Assembly (NCBI RefSeq): GCF_016648105.1
Contig: NZ_JACVVE010000001.1
Coordinates: 372,001-436,000 of the forward strand
DNA from: Pseudomonas sp. S31
Lineage (GTDB): Bacteria; Pseudomonadota; Gammaproteobacteria; Pseudomonadales; Pseudomonadaceae
Direction of reading: 5' to 3'
DNA: 64,000 nt
Position 1 is the first letter of the stretch; every line of letters begins with the position of its first letter. Shown here one piece after another: positions 47,484 to 56,232 of this stretch. A model generated the notes under the pieces. The model did no database searches. It worked only from the letters and a program-made list of their open reading frames with translations, and was not told the origin of the DNA. The position numbers and the translations under genes are program-made.

Positions 47484-47957
47484 CTAGAAGCGCAACCCGA
47501 CGTTGACCATCCCGGCCGCCGCGCCAAGGATCACGAACTCGGCGCCCACTGGCCCCCAGTGGGCGCCGAGCGAAGGAATGATCACCGGGGCGACGCCCAG
47601 GTGGTTGAGCGGGATCTTGTCCTGGTACTCGCCCTTGTAGCCCTCGATCAAGCCAGCGCTGAGCTTCACGTACACCGGATAGCGGTCGTGTTCCCAGATC
47701 TTGCCGAGGTAGGCATAGTACGAGCGTTGGTAGAACGAGTTCTTGAAGGTCGCGGCGCCCCAGAGCACCCCGTCGGTGTACACCCGTTCGACGCCGACCA
47801 GCTCCTGATGGTTGTTGTGGTCAGGGTCATGGGTCCAGTGCTTGGTCCAGACGCTGGTCTGGATGTACCAGTAGTCACCTTCACGTTCGCTATCGTTGGC
47901 GGTTGCGGCCAGACTTACCGCGAGCAGGCCAATGCCTGCAGCTGACGCCCAGTTCAT
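47484..47957 (-). CDS. PagP-like outer-membrane beta-barrel
   Basis: A 157-residue exported protein (signal peptide to about residue 20). It aligns by eye with E. coli PagP along its length: WYIQTSVWTKHW with PagP WHARF (candidate His40), AATFKNSFYQ with AMAFKDSW, VAPVIIPSLGAHWGPVGAEF with PVLLPLASVGYGPV, and a final barrel strand GMVNVGLRF. PagP palmitoylates lipid A. The catalytic Asp is Asn73 here, with Ser74 kept. It could be a divergent acyltransferase, as reported for P. aeruginosa, or have lost activity. Confidence 0.65.
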   Translation of the reverse strand: MNWASAAGIGLLAVSLAATANDSEREGDYWYIQTSVWTKHWTHDPDHNNHQELVGVERVYTDGVLWGAATFKNSFYQRSYYAYLGKIWEHDRYPVYVKLSAGLIEGYKGEYQDKIPLNHLGVAPVIIPSLGAHWGPVGAEFVILGAAAGMVNVGLRF

Positions 47958-48054
47958 GCGCAAGGTCTCGTGGGGAAGGTGTTGAGACACTAGCCGGCGC
48001 CGGGGTAAAACGCCACCTGCTTGGAGCGTCACTTAACAGGGAGATACAAGATCG

Positions 48055-49497
48055 ATGCGGCGGCTGATGGTTTGCTTGGTGTTCCTGGTGCTGGCATTGT
48101 TGCTGGTGGCCCTGTTCGGCTTTCGCATTACCGCGATCGCCGACTTTCGCCTCGAGCCGTGGCACACCTACGTGCCCGACGAGCTGGATGCCGACGCCAT
48201 CGATCACAGTGATTGGGCCGGCTACGTGACGGCCGAGGCACGCCTGTTCAAGGCGTTGGAAAAGGAGATGCGCGAACACCCGCCAAGCGAGCGAACCACG
48301 GCCTTCAATCGCTTCGATGCCAGCAGCCGGGTCTACCCAGGCAACCTCACCCACGACTGGAACCGCTCCTACATCACCGAACCCAGCCAGGCGGCCAAGG
48401 GCGCGGTGGTACTGCTGCACGGCCTGACCGACTCGCCTTACAGCCTGCGTCACCTGGCCAGCCACTTCCAGGCCAAAGGCTACGTGGTGGTCGCCATACG
48501 CCTGCCCGGCCATGGTACGGTGCCCGCCGGCCTGACCGATGCCCACTGGGAAGACTGGATGGCCGCCACCCGGTTGGCGGTACGCGAGGCTACCCGTCGT
48601 GCGCCAGGCCAGCCGCTGTATCTGGTCGGCTTCTCGAATGGCGGTGCGCTGGCGGTCAAGTACGCCCTGGACGCACTGGCCACGCCCGACCTGGCCCGGC
48701 CCCAGCACCTGGTGCTGATTTCGCCGATGATCGGCGTCAGCCGCTTCGCCCGTTTCGCCGGCATCGCCGGCCTGCCAGCGCTGTTCCCGGCGTTCGCCAA
48801 CGCGGCCTGGCTGAGCGTGCTGCCCGAGTTCAACCCCTTCAAGTACAACTCGTTCCCGGTGAATGCGGCGCGCCAGTCGTACGAGCTGACCGAAGCGGTG
48901 CGCCAGCAACTGCTGGAAGCTTCCAGGGATCCGCAGGGCTTACAGGCGCTGGCCCCGATCGTCACCTACCAGTCACTGGTCGACGGTACGGTAAGCACTG
49001 CGGCGATCCAGACCGACCTCTACGACCGCTTGCCGGCCAACGGCAGCGAACTGGTGATCTTCGACACCAATGCCTCGCTCGGCATCGACGAAATGCTGCG
49101 CCCGGCAGTGGCGACCCTGCGTGAGCGCCTATTCGCCGCCCCAGCCCGCGACTATGCCCGCACCCTGCTGGCCACCCGCGGGCCCGGCGATGCCCGGCTC
49201 AAGTCGCTGCGCTATGCCGCAGGCTCGACCGAGGCCGAAGAACAACTGCTCGATGCCAGCTACCCCAGCGGACTGTTCTCGCTGTCGCATGTCGCGTTGC
49301 CCTTCCCGCTCGATGATGCACTCTATGGCCAACAGCCCAGCCCAGCGGAAAACTACGGCGTCAACCTGGGCACCCTGAGCATGCGCGGCGAACGCGGCGC
49401 GCTGATCCTCGATGCCGGCAGTTTTTCCCGCGCGACCTCCAACCCATTCTTCGAGCTGATGCTGGACAACCTCGACCACGCCGCGCAGGTGCGCTGA
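48055..49497 (+). CDS. Membrane-anchored alpha/beta hydrolase
   Basis: A 480-residue protein beginning with one hydrophobic segment (LMVCLVFLVLALLLVALFGF) that is a signal or N-terminal anchor. The alpha/beta hydrolase domain has an oxyanion region VLLHGLTDSPYS, the nucleophile elbow GFSNGG with Ser194, and RLPGHGTVPAG. A C-terminal extension of about 200 residues is less typical. It should be an esterase or lipase in the periplasm or membrane face. The substrate is unknown. Confidence 0.85.
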   Translation: MRRLMVCLVFLVLALLLVALFGFRITAIADFRLEPWHTYVPDELDADAIDHSDWAGYVTAEARLFKALEKEMREHPPSERTTAFNRFDASSRVYPGNLTHDWNRSYITEPSQAAKGAVVLLHGLTDSPYSLRHLASHFQAKGYVVVAIRLPGHGTVPAGLTDAHWEDWMAATRLAVREATRRAPGQPLYLVGFSNGGALAVKYALDALATPDLARPQHLVLISPMIGVSRFARFAGIAGLPALFPAFANAAWLSVLPEFNPFKYNSFPVNAARQSYELTEAVRQQLLEASRDPQGLQALAPIVTYQSLVDGTVSTAAIQTDLYDRLPANGSELVIFDTNASLGIDEMLRPAVATLRERLFAAPARDYARTLLATRGPGDARLKSLRYAAGSTEAEEQLLDASYPSGLFSLSHVALPFPLDDALYGQQPSPAENYGVNLGTLSMRGERGALILDAGSFSRATSNPFFELMLDNLDHAAQVR

Positions 49498-49605
49498 ACC
49501 TGGCTGTTCCGCCCGGCGCAATTATGATGTGCAGCCCGCGGATATTCTCCACGCTCGGCGGGCGGACTACGCTTTGTATCCATCCCCAAGCCCGAGGAAG
49601 CCGCG

Positions 49606-50070
49606 ATGTCCCGTCCACCCCTGCCACCCTTTACCCGCGAAAGCGCCATCGAAAAGGTCCGCCTGGCCGAAGATGGCTGGAACGGCCGTGACCCGGCCAA
49701 AGTCGCGCTGGCCTACACCGTCGATACCGTGTGGCGCAACCGCGTGGAGTTTTCCCGTGGTCGTGACCAGGTTCAGGCGTTCCTGACCCGCAAGTGGAAC
49801 CACGAACTGGAATACCGCCTGATCAAGGAACTGTGGGCCTTCACCGGCAACCGCATCGCCGTGCGCTATGCCTACGAGTACCACGACGACAGCGGCCAAT
49901 GGTTCCGCGCCTATGGCAACGAGAACTGGGAATTCGCCGAGGACGGCCTGATGCAGTACCGCCACTCGAGCATCAACGAACACCCCATCAGCGAGGCCGA
50001 GCGCAAGTTCCACTGGCCCCTGGGCCGCCGTCCGGACGACCATCCAGGGCTCAGCGAGCTAGACTTGTAA
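49606..50070 (+). CDS. DUF1348/NTF2-like protein
   Basis: A 154-residue soluble protein of the DUF1348 family, NTF2-like alpha+beta fold: [59 protein letters not shown] and [18 protein letters not shown] are characteristic. Members are common in proteobacteria and plants, without an established function. The fold usually binds a small hydrophobic ligand. It is monocistronic here. Confidence 0.9.
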   Translation: MSRPPLPPFTRESAIEKVRLAEDGWNGRDPAKVALAYTVDTVWRNRVEFSRGRDQVQAFLTRKWNHELEYRLIKELWAFTGNRIAVRYAYEYHDDSGQWFRAYGNENWEFAEDGLMQYRHSSINEHPISEAERKFHWPLGRRPDDHPGLSELDL

Positions 50071-50114
50071 GGGTTGCTGATCCTGGTCGGCAGAGCCCTG
50101 CCGGCCTGGCCCAC

Positions 50115-51086
50115 TCACTGCGCCGAGCGTGGCTCGAACACGGTCACCGCCCGTGCATCCACCGGTTTGGGCAGCAGCCCCTCGCGGTAGAAAGCATCGG
50201 CAATACGCTGCTGCTCACCCAGGTTTTCCAGCTTCACCGGCTGCACGTCGTAGCTGCGCCGGGCGTTGGCCTGCTGCACCGTGGCGCTATCCAGGTTGCC
50301 CCACAGCGGCCCCAGGACCCGGGCTGCTGCGCCAGGATTGGCCTTGGTCCACACGCCTATTTCACGCAACGCCTGGTAGACCTGTTCGAGTACCTCTGGG
50401 TGTGCCTTGGCGTAGTCGCTACCGGCCAGGTAGTAGCGCTGGTAGCTCGCCAGACCGGTGCCATCGGACAGAATACGGGCATTCTGCTGGCGCTGGGCAC
50501 TGGCTACGTAGGGGTCCCAGGTAACCCAGGCATCGACCTTGTGGTTCTCGAAGGCGGCACGCCCGTCGGCCGGAATCAGGTACGCCGGCGTGATGTCCTT
50601 GAAGCTCAGGCCGGCCTTGGCCAGCGCCTGGATCAGTAGGTAGTGGCTGCCAGCCGCCTTGGTCACCGCGATGCGCTTGCCCTTCAGGTCGGCCAATGTC
50701 TTGAGCGATGAATCGGCGGGCACCAGGATCGCCTGGGCCGACGGCGAAGGCGCTTCACGGGCGAAGTAGGTCAGTTTGGCACCGGCCGCCTGGGTGAACA
50801 CCGGCACGGTATCGGCGACGTCCGCGGACAGGTCGACATTGCCCAGGTTCAGCGCTTCCAACAGCGGCAGGCCGCTGGGGAACTCGTGCCAGGTGACGCG
50901 AATGCCTTGTGCCTGCAGGCGTTGCTCCAGGGTGCCGCGTGCCTTGAGCAGGGTCAGCAGGGTGGAAGACTTCTGGTAGCCGATACGCAAGGTCTGTTCG
51001 GCGTTGGCCAGTGACGGCAGCAAGGCTCCGGCCAGCAGGCCCAGGGTGAGGTAACGCAGGCGCTTGAGGTTGAGCATGGGCATCAT
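50115..51086 (-). CDS. Aliphatic sulfonate-type ABC substrate-binding protein (SsuA-like), second of pair
   Basis: A 323-residue periplasmic binding protein of the SsuA/nitrate-sulfonate class: signal peptide LTLGLLAGALLPSLANA, then TLRIGYQKSSTLLTLLKARG, FPSGLPLLEALNLGNVDLSA, KGKRIAVTKAAGSHYLL and DAWVTWDPYVA. It would bind an organosulfonate or sulfate ester. No permease or ATPase gene for it follows in the window, so it may share a transporter elsewhere. ATG 51086 or 51077 may be the start. Six bases separate it from the upstream homologue, so they form an operon, the result of duplication followed by divergence. Confidence 0.9.
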   Translation of the reverse strand: MMPMLNLKRLRYLTLGLLAGALLPSLANAEQTLRIGYQKSSTLLTLLKARGTLEQRLQAQGIRVTWHEFPSGLPLLEALNLGNVDLSADVADTVPVFTQAAGAKLTYFAREAPSPSAQAILVPADSSLKTLADLKGKRIAVTKAAGSHYLLIQALAKAGLSFKDITPAYLIPADGRAAFENHKVDAWVTWDPYVASAQRQQNARILSDGTGLASYQRYYLAGSDYAKAHPEVLEQVYQALREIGVWTKANPGAAARVLGPLWGNLDSATVQQANARRSYDVQPVKLENLGEQQRIADAFYREGLLPKPVDARAVTVFEPRSAQ

Positions 51087-51092
51087 CCCGAA

Positions 51093-52058
51093 TCAGTGTT
51101 GGGCCGCAACGGTGTCGTTCGCAGGCACGGCGAAACCCCTGGCGAAGGTCGGCGCCACGTCCAGGGGTTGGTTCATCAGGCCGTGGGCGTGATAGAAATC
51201 GGCGGTTTCCTGTTGCTCGCCGACGGTCTTGTCATCGATGGCCTGCCAATGCAGCTGGCGGCGTTCGAATTGCAGGCGCGCAGCCTCCTGCGGGAAGCCG
51301 ATGATCGCGGCCAGGGTTCGCGAATAGCTGTCCAGGTGCTGGTAGGCCCAGACCTGGGCCGTTGCCAGGCGTGCCAGGTAGTCCTGCAGCGCCGCGCGCC
51401 GCGCCGGATCGTCCAGGGCCTTGTCGGTCGCAGCGAGGAAGCTGTTGCCGCTGGACAACCCGCGGCCGCTGACCAGCACCCGGCCCTGCCCGCTCAGTTC
51501 GGCCAACGCGGTGTAGGGTTCCCAGGTCGCCCAGGCATCGACCGAGCCATTGGCCAGGGCGATCTTGGCATCGACCGGGCCGAGGAAGCGGAACTCCACG
51601 TCCTTCTCGCTGAGGCCCACCTGGTCCAGCGCCTTGAGCGCGATGTGATGGCCGATGGAACCACGCCCGGTGGCAATGCGTTTGCCCTTGAGGTCGACAG
51701 CGCTTTTCAGGCCTGAATCGGGGCGCACCAGTACCGCGGTGCCGTAGGGGTCGGCCTTGTCCACGGCGATGGCCTTGACCGGAGCGCCGGAGGCCAGCAC
51801 GAACAGCAGCGGTGCATCGCCGATGATGCCAGCATCGATGGCGCCGGCATTGAGCGCCTCGGCCAAGGGTGCCGCAGCCGGGAACTCGGCCCAGTGGATG
51901 TCGTATGGCAGGTCGCGCAGCGCATCGGCGGCTTCCAACTGGGCGCGCATGTTGCCCTTCTGGTCACCGATACGCAGGGTCAGGCGTTCGTCGGCGATCC
52001 CTTGGACCGCGAGTAGCGAGGCAACGAGAAAAACTGAAAGACGGGCACGCACGGACAT
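51093..52058 (-). CDS. Sulfonate-type ABC substrate-binding protein (SsuA-like), first of pair
   Basis: A 321-residue protein with signal peptide LSVFLVASLLAVQGIA and the SsuA-type blocks LRIGDQKGNMRAQLEAADAL, EFPAAAPLAEALNAGAIDAG and VDAWATWEPYTALAEL. CAGGAG lies just before the ATG at 52058. It heads an operon with the following homologue, with an AT-rich upstream region typical of sulfate-starvation genes. Confidence 0.9.
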   Translation of the reverse strand: MSVRARLSVFLVASLLAVQGIADERLTLRIGDQKGNMRAQLEAADALRDLPYDIHWAEFPAAAPLAEALNAGAIDAGIIGDAPLLFVLASGAPVKAIAVDKADPYGTAVLVRPDSGLKSAVDLKGKRIATGRGSIGHHIALKALDQVGLSEKDVEFRFLGPVDAKIALANGSVDAWATWEPYTALAELSGQGRVLVSGRGLSSGNSFLAATDKALDDPARRAALQDYLARLATAQVWAYQHLDSYSRTLAAIIGFPQEAARLQFERRQLHWQAIDDKTVGEQQETADFYHAHGLMNQPLDVAPTFARGFAVPANDTVAAQH

Positions 52059-52074
52059 CCTGTACTCCTGGAAA

Positions 52075-52175
52075 GAATGCTGAACAGGAGGTCACTGTAG
52101 CGATTGCTTTTAGATAAATGAAATTGATTTTAGAGCTAAGCTAATATGCGAATGTGTTTTAAATTGCTTTTTATC
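52075..52175 (-). promoter_or_regulatory. AT-rich promoter region of the sulfonate-binding protein operon
   Basis: About 100 bases rich in A+T with TAAA/TTTA runs, including ATTAGCTTAGC and CATTTATCTAAAAG on the minus strand. Such composition upstream of ssu/ats genes usually marks CysB-dependent promoters. No specific hexamers or CysB sites can be fixed. Confidence 0.35.
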
Positions 52176-52187
52176 AGTAGTGGCCTC

Positions 52188-52246
52188 TTCGCGGGTAAAC
52201 CCCTCCTACAGGCGCGCTGTGACCCTGTAGCGGGTTTACCCGCGAA
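52188..52246. repeat. Degenerate REP doublet
   Basis: Two inverted REP units, 52188-52212 and 52223-52246. Each has lost one or more bases relative to the consensus (CCCCTCC for CCCGCTCC on the left; GTAGCGGG for GTAGGAGCGGG on the right), so it looks like a decaying REPIN. Confidence 0.8.
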
Positions 52247-52296
52247 GAAGGCAACGCGATCTTGCAGGATCAACTCTCACACGCAACGCGATGCGG

Positions 52297-53349
52297 TCAG
52301 GATTCCAGCACAACCTGGTCCACCAACGCCGCCGCATGCGCCAACGGTGCCGGGTCGATCCAGCTATCGAAATCGAAATCCCGTACAAGGAACCCTTCGG
52401 CCAGCAGAAACGCTTTCTGCCGCCGCAACCCCTCGACGTACACCGCCGACAACTGCGGCTCGAACGACAGATGCAATCGCGGCCCGAACGCCAGGCGCAC
52501 ATCCTCGGCCGCCACGCCCGTTTCCGCAGCAACCACCGCAACGACTGGGTCTGGGTTCTGCACCGCCCATTGCGCCGTCTTCAGTAGCACTGCCAGGTAA
52601 CGCGCCACCCGTTCGGGAGCGTGCGCCAGAGTCTGCCGGTCGACAGTGACCGGGCGCGGCGACCCGGCGCTCAGGCGCAGCATCGGGTCGGCCTGCTCGT
52701 TGAGGTCGATGATCGGTCGCAGACCCTGGGTTAAGGCTTTGGCCACCGCAGCGCCCTTGATGAAGATCGCGTCCACCACGCCGGCTTGCAGCGCCTGAAT
52801 CGGCAAGGCGTGATGATCTTGCCCGGCCGCGCCAGCTTCCTTGAGCTCCCACTCCGGTGCTTCGATGTCGACGAAGTGCACCGAATCGCGCGGCACCTCG
52901 CCGATTTCCAGCGCACTCAACAGCCCCCGAAGGGCCTCGGCGCGCCCCACATCGACCAGATCGCCCGCCGCCTTGCGCACCAACCCCAGGCGGCGCCCGC
53001 GCAAATCGGCCGCGCTACGAATATCGGCATCGTCGCGAACCAGCACCAGTTGCCTTTCATCGACCCAGGTGATCCCCACTACCGCCGTATCCTGGCCATT
53101 GGCACGTGCCCAGATCGGCGGCACGTTGCCACCCTCACGGAAGCTACCAGGCAGGCTATGGCGAAAATGCGACTCCCGCACTGCTCGGTCCTGGGAGGCG
53201 CGAATGGAGTCGAGAATGATGCCTTGTGCCGCAAAGGCGTTCTGCAGCCAACGCTTGTGCTGGGCGATGCCGGACGTGGTGGGAACCGGGCAGCGGGTGT
53301 ACCACAGGGTATCAACCGCTACCTGAGATTCAGGCGAAACATGGCTCAT
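52297..53349 (-). CDS. DszB-like sulfinate desulfinase family protein
   Basis: A 350-residue cytoplasmic protein (no signal peptide) with the bilobal binding-protein fold. It resembles the HBPS desulfinase DszB: Cys20 in WYTRCPVPT matches the DszB nucleophile region NCPVP, and His61, Arg71 and Gly73-74 in ESHFRHSLPGSFREGGNVPP match the DszB active-site His/Arg/Gly. DszB breaks the C-S bond of an aromatic sulfinate to give sulfite. GAGGGA precedes the ATG at 53349. It is downstream of an aldo/keto reductase gene, 11 bases apart. Confidence 0.85.
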   Translation of the reverse strand: MSHVSPESQVAVDTLWYTRCPVPTTSGIAQHKRWLQNAFAAQGIILDSIRASQDRAVRESHFRHSLPGSFREGGNVPPIWARANGQDTAVVGITWVDERQLVLVRDDADIRSAADLRGRRLGLVRKAAGDLVDVGRAEALRGLLSALEIGEVPRDSVHFVDIEAPEWELKEAGAAGQDHHALPIQALQAGVVDAIFIKGAAVAKALTQGLRPIIDLNEQADPMLRLSAGSPRPVTVDRQTLAHAPERVARYLAVLLKTAQWAVQNPDPVVAVVAAETGVAAEDVRLAFGPRLHLSFEPQLSAVYVEGLRRQKAFLLAEGFLVRDFDFDSWIDPAPLAHAAALVDQVVLES

Positions 53350-53360
53350 GGCATCGTCCC

Positions 53361-54383
53361 TCAAACGCGCGACTGGCGCCCATGGAAAGGATGGCTCGGG
53401 TCGTTGTATCCCGGCGTCGACGAATGCCCGGTCACCACCAGGTCGTCGATGAACGCTTCGTCCTCGGCGGTGAACGCATAATTCAGTGCTGGGACATAGT
53501 CATCCCATTGCGCCTCGGTCCGCGGCCCGGCAATCGCCGAGGTGATCAGACGGTTGTTCAGCACCCAGGCCAGGGCGAACTGCCCCGGGGTGATGCCCCG
53601 GGCCTCGGCATGCGCACGCACGCGCTGGGCCAGGTCGAGCGACTCGGGACGCCATTCGGTCTGCGCCAGGCGCTTGTCGTTGCGCGCGGCGCGGGTGCCT
53701 TCGGCAGGCGGTTGGTCCGGCGCGTACTTGGCAGTGAGCACGCCTCGCGCCAAGGGGCTGTAGGACACTACGCCAATGCCGTAGTAGTCGGCGGCAGGCA
53801 GGTGCTCGTTCTCGATCTGGCGGTTGGCCAGGTTGTACAGCGGCTGGCTGGCGCTTGGCCGCTCGATGCCCAGCAGGTCGGCAGTACGGCTGAACTCGGC
53901 GAGCTTCCAGGCGCGGTGATTGGACAAGCCGTAGCTGCGAATCTTGCCCGCGCGGATCAGGTCGCCCAGCGCCCGAAGGGTTTCCTCCACCGGCGTGGCG
54001 TGATCCTCGCGATGCAGGTAGAGCAGGTCGATGTAGTCGGTGTTCAGGCGCTTGAGGCTGGCCTCGACCGACTGGATCACATTGTGCCGCGAGGCACCCT
54101 GGTCGTTAGGCCCCTGCCCGCCTGGGTTGGGGTTGACGAACTTGGTCGCCAGCACCCATTGGTTGCGGCGCGCGGCGATCAGGCGCCCTACCACTTCTTC
54201 AGAGGCGCCGCCGTTGTAACCGTTGGCGGTGTCGATGAAATTGACGCCCTGGGCGAAGGCCTTGTCGGCGATGCGTTGGGCGACGTCGTTCGGGGTCTGC
54301 CCGCCGAACATCATGGTACCCAGAGTGATCGGCGAGACCTTGATGCCATGGCGGCCCAGGTTGCGGTATTGCAGCGTGCTCAT
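53361..54383 (-). CDS. Aldo/keto reductase (YdhF/Tas-like)
   Basis: A 340-residue NADPH-dependent reductase. The catalytic set is visible: Asp and Tyr in FIDTANGYNGG, Lys in VLATKFVNPN and His in LLYLHRED. AAGGAG lies five bases before the ATG at 54383. It shares an operon with the DszB-like gene and the importer ATPase, so it may reduce a carbonyl of the compound left after sulfur removal. The substrate is inferred only from context. Confidence 0.88.
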   Translation of the reverse strand: MSTLQYRNLGRHGIKVSPITLGTMMFGGQTPNDVAQRIADKAFAQGVNFIDTANGYNGGASEEVVGRLIAARRNQWVLATKFVNPNPGGQGPNDQGASRHNVIQSVEASLKRLNTDYIDLLYLHREDHATPVEETLRALGDLIRAGKIRSYGLSNHRAWKLAEFSRTADLLGIERPSASQPLYNLANRQIENEHLPAADYYGIGVVSYSPLARGVLTAKYAPDQPPAEGTRAARNDKRLAQTEWRPESLDLAQRVRAHAEARGITPGQFALAWVLNNRLITSAIAGPRTEAQWDDYVPALNYAFTAEDEAFIDDLVVTGHSSTPGYNDPSHPFHGRQSRV

Positions 54384-54419
54384 GTTTGCTCCTTGGTGGT
54401 TCAAGCGTCCAGGGTCAGC

Positions 54420-56207
54420 CTAGACAGCGAAACGGGACAACAGGACCGCCACCGGCAACGCGTGCCAGGCTGGGTCGATATGGGGGATGGATTCTTCTGT
54501 CGCGCTGGCCGTGCCGAAGCGTGGCACCGGCACTGCGCCGATCAGCGTGCGCGTATAGGCATGGGCGGCCTCTTGCCAGATGCTCTGACTGCCCTCCTCG
54601 ACGATGCGCCCGTCGTGCATCACCAGCACCCGGTCGGCCATGTACTTGACCACCGCCAGGTCATGGGAAATGAACAGATACGACAGGTTGAACTGTTGTT
54701 TGAGCTCGGCCAGCAGGTTGAGGATCTGCGCGCGCACCGAGACATCGAGCGAGGATACCGCTTCGTCGAGGATCACCAGTTTTGGCCGCAGGATCAGCGC
54801 CCGGGCAATGCCGATACGCTGGCGCTGGCCGCCGGAGAACTCGTGCGGGTACCTCCAGGCAGCATCGGCTGGCAAGCCGACCCGCTGCAAAGTTTCGTGT
54901 ATCCGCGCGCTACGCGCCTGCGCCGAGCGCTCGCCATGCTGGCGTAATACGCCATCGAGGATGCTGTACACGCTGTGACGCGGGTTGAGCGAGCCGTACG
55001 GATCCTGGAACACCATCTGTACCAGCGGCCGGTAGGCGCGCCATTGGCGATCGCTGAGGCCACTGACCCGCTGACCGTCGAGCAACACCTCGCCGCGACT
55101 GCTGGCGATCAGGCCGAGGATGGTCTTGCTCAAGGTGGACTTGCCGCAGCCGGACTCGCCGACCAGGCCCAGGGTCTCGCCAGGGCGGATGACGAACGAC
55201 ACATCGTTGACCGCCTTCACCTTGCCCTGGCGCTGCACATATTCGCTGACCAGCCCCCGTACCTCCAGCACCGGGTTACCTGGCGCCACAGGCGCCCCAG
55301 CACCGGGCTGGCGTGCCGGGTGGTGCAGCTCGAAGCGCGTGGCCTGGCCCTGCGCGCGGCTGACGCGGATCTCCGGCAGCCCCTGACGCAGGTAATGGCG
55401 ATCGCCATCCAGGCGCAACGAGGCGCCCAGCAGTCCTTGGGTATAGGGATGCCGTGGTGCGGTGAAAATGCGCTCGGCGCTGTCGGTCTCGACGATTCGC
55501 CCATCGTGCATCACCGCCACCCGGTCGGCCCATTGCCCGACCACCCCGAGGTCGTGGGTGATCAGCAACAAGCCCATGGCGTATTCCTGGCTGAGTTCAC
55601 GCAGCAACTGGAGGATGTGCGCCTGCACGGTCACGTCGAGCGCAGTGGTGGGCTCGTCGGCGATCAGTAGCGCCGGGTTGCACGCCAGTGCAATGGCGAT
55701 CATCACCCGCTGCCGCTGGCCACCGGAGAGATTGTGCGGGTAGTCGTCCAGGCGCTGCTCGGCGTGTGGAATGCGCACCCGCTGCAGCAACTTCAGGGCT
55801 TCGTCGCGTGCGGCGCGCTGCCCCAGGCGGCGATGCCGACGCAACACCTCGACGATCTGCTGGCCGATGCTCAACACCGGATTGAGCGAGGTCATAGGAT
55901 CCTGGAACACCATGGCGATGCGGTTGCCGCGCAGTTCGCGCAGCTGCTGGTCGCTGAGCGCGGCCAGGTCCTGGCCATCGAAGTCCACCCGACCTTCCAG
56001 CCGCGCCCGCCCACCCAACAGCCGCAGGATCGCCATGGCCGTAGTCGACTTGCCGCAACCGGACTCACCGACCAGAGCCAGTGTTTCTCCACGAGCCACG
56101 CTGAAACTCACGCCCTTGACCGCCGCATGCTGGCCATAGCGTACCCGCAGGTTGTCGACTCGCAGCAAAGGCTGGGCAAGGTCGTTCAAGGGCACCACGG
56201 CGTTCAT
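54420..56207 (-). CDS. Opp/Dpp-type ABC transporter fused double ATPase
   Basis: A 595-residue protein made of two fused ATP-binding domains (DppD- and DppF-like). The first has Walker A GESGCGKS (47-54), [17 protein letters not shown] and ADEPTTALD; the second repeats [24 protein letters not shown] and LDEAVSSLD. Such fusions drive peptide, glutathione or opine importers. The two permease genes and the binding protein are at 61.6-64 kb on the other strand, so the transporter genes are split around the TonB receptor. GGGAGA precedes the ATG at 56207. Confidence 0.92.
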   Translation of the reverse strand: MNAVVPLNDLAQPLLRVDNLRVRYGQHAAVKGVSFSVARGETLALVGESGCGKSTTAMAILRLLGGRARLEGRVDFDGQDLAALSDQQLRELRGNRIAMVFQDPMTSLNPVLSIGQQIVEVLRRHRRLGQRAARDEALKLLQRVRIPHAEQRLDDYPHNLSGGQRQRVMIAIALACNPALLIADEPTTALDVTVQAHILQLLRELSQEYAMGLLLITHDLGVVGQWADRVAVMHDGRIVETDSAERIFTAPRHPYTQGLLGASLRLDGDRHYLRQGLPEIRVSRAQGQATRFELHHPARQPGAGAPVAPGNPVLEVRGLVSEYVQRQGKVKAVNDVSFVIRPGETLGLVGESGCGKSTLSKTILGLIASSRGEVLLDGQRVSGLSDRQWRAYRPLVQMVFQDPYGSLNPRHSVYSILDGVLRQHGERSAQARSARIHETLQRVGLPADAAWRYPHEFSGGQRQRIGIARALILRPKLVILDEAVSSLDVSVRAQILNLLAELKQQFNLSYLFISHDLAVVKYMADRVLVMHDGRIVEEGSQSIWQEAAHAYTRTLIGAVPVPRFGTASATEESIPHIDPAWHALPVAVLLSRFAV

Positions 56208-56232
56208 GGACGGTCTCCCGCTCGATCCGCAA

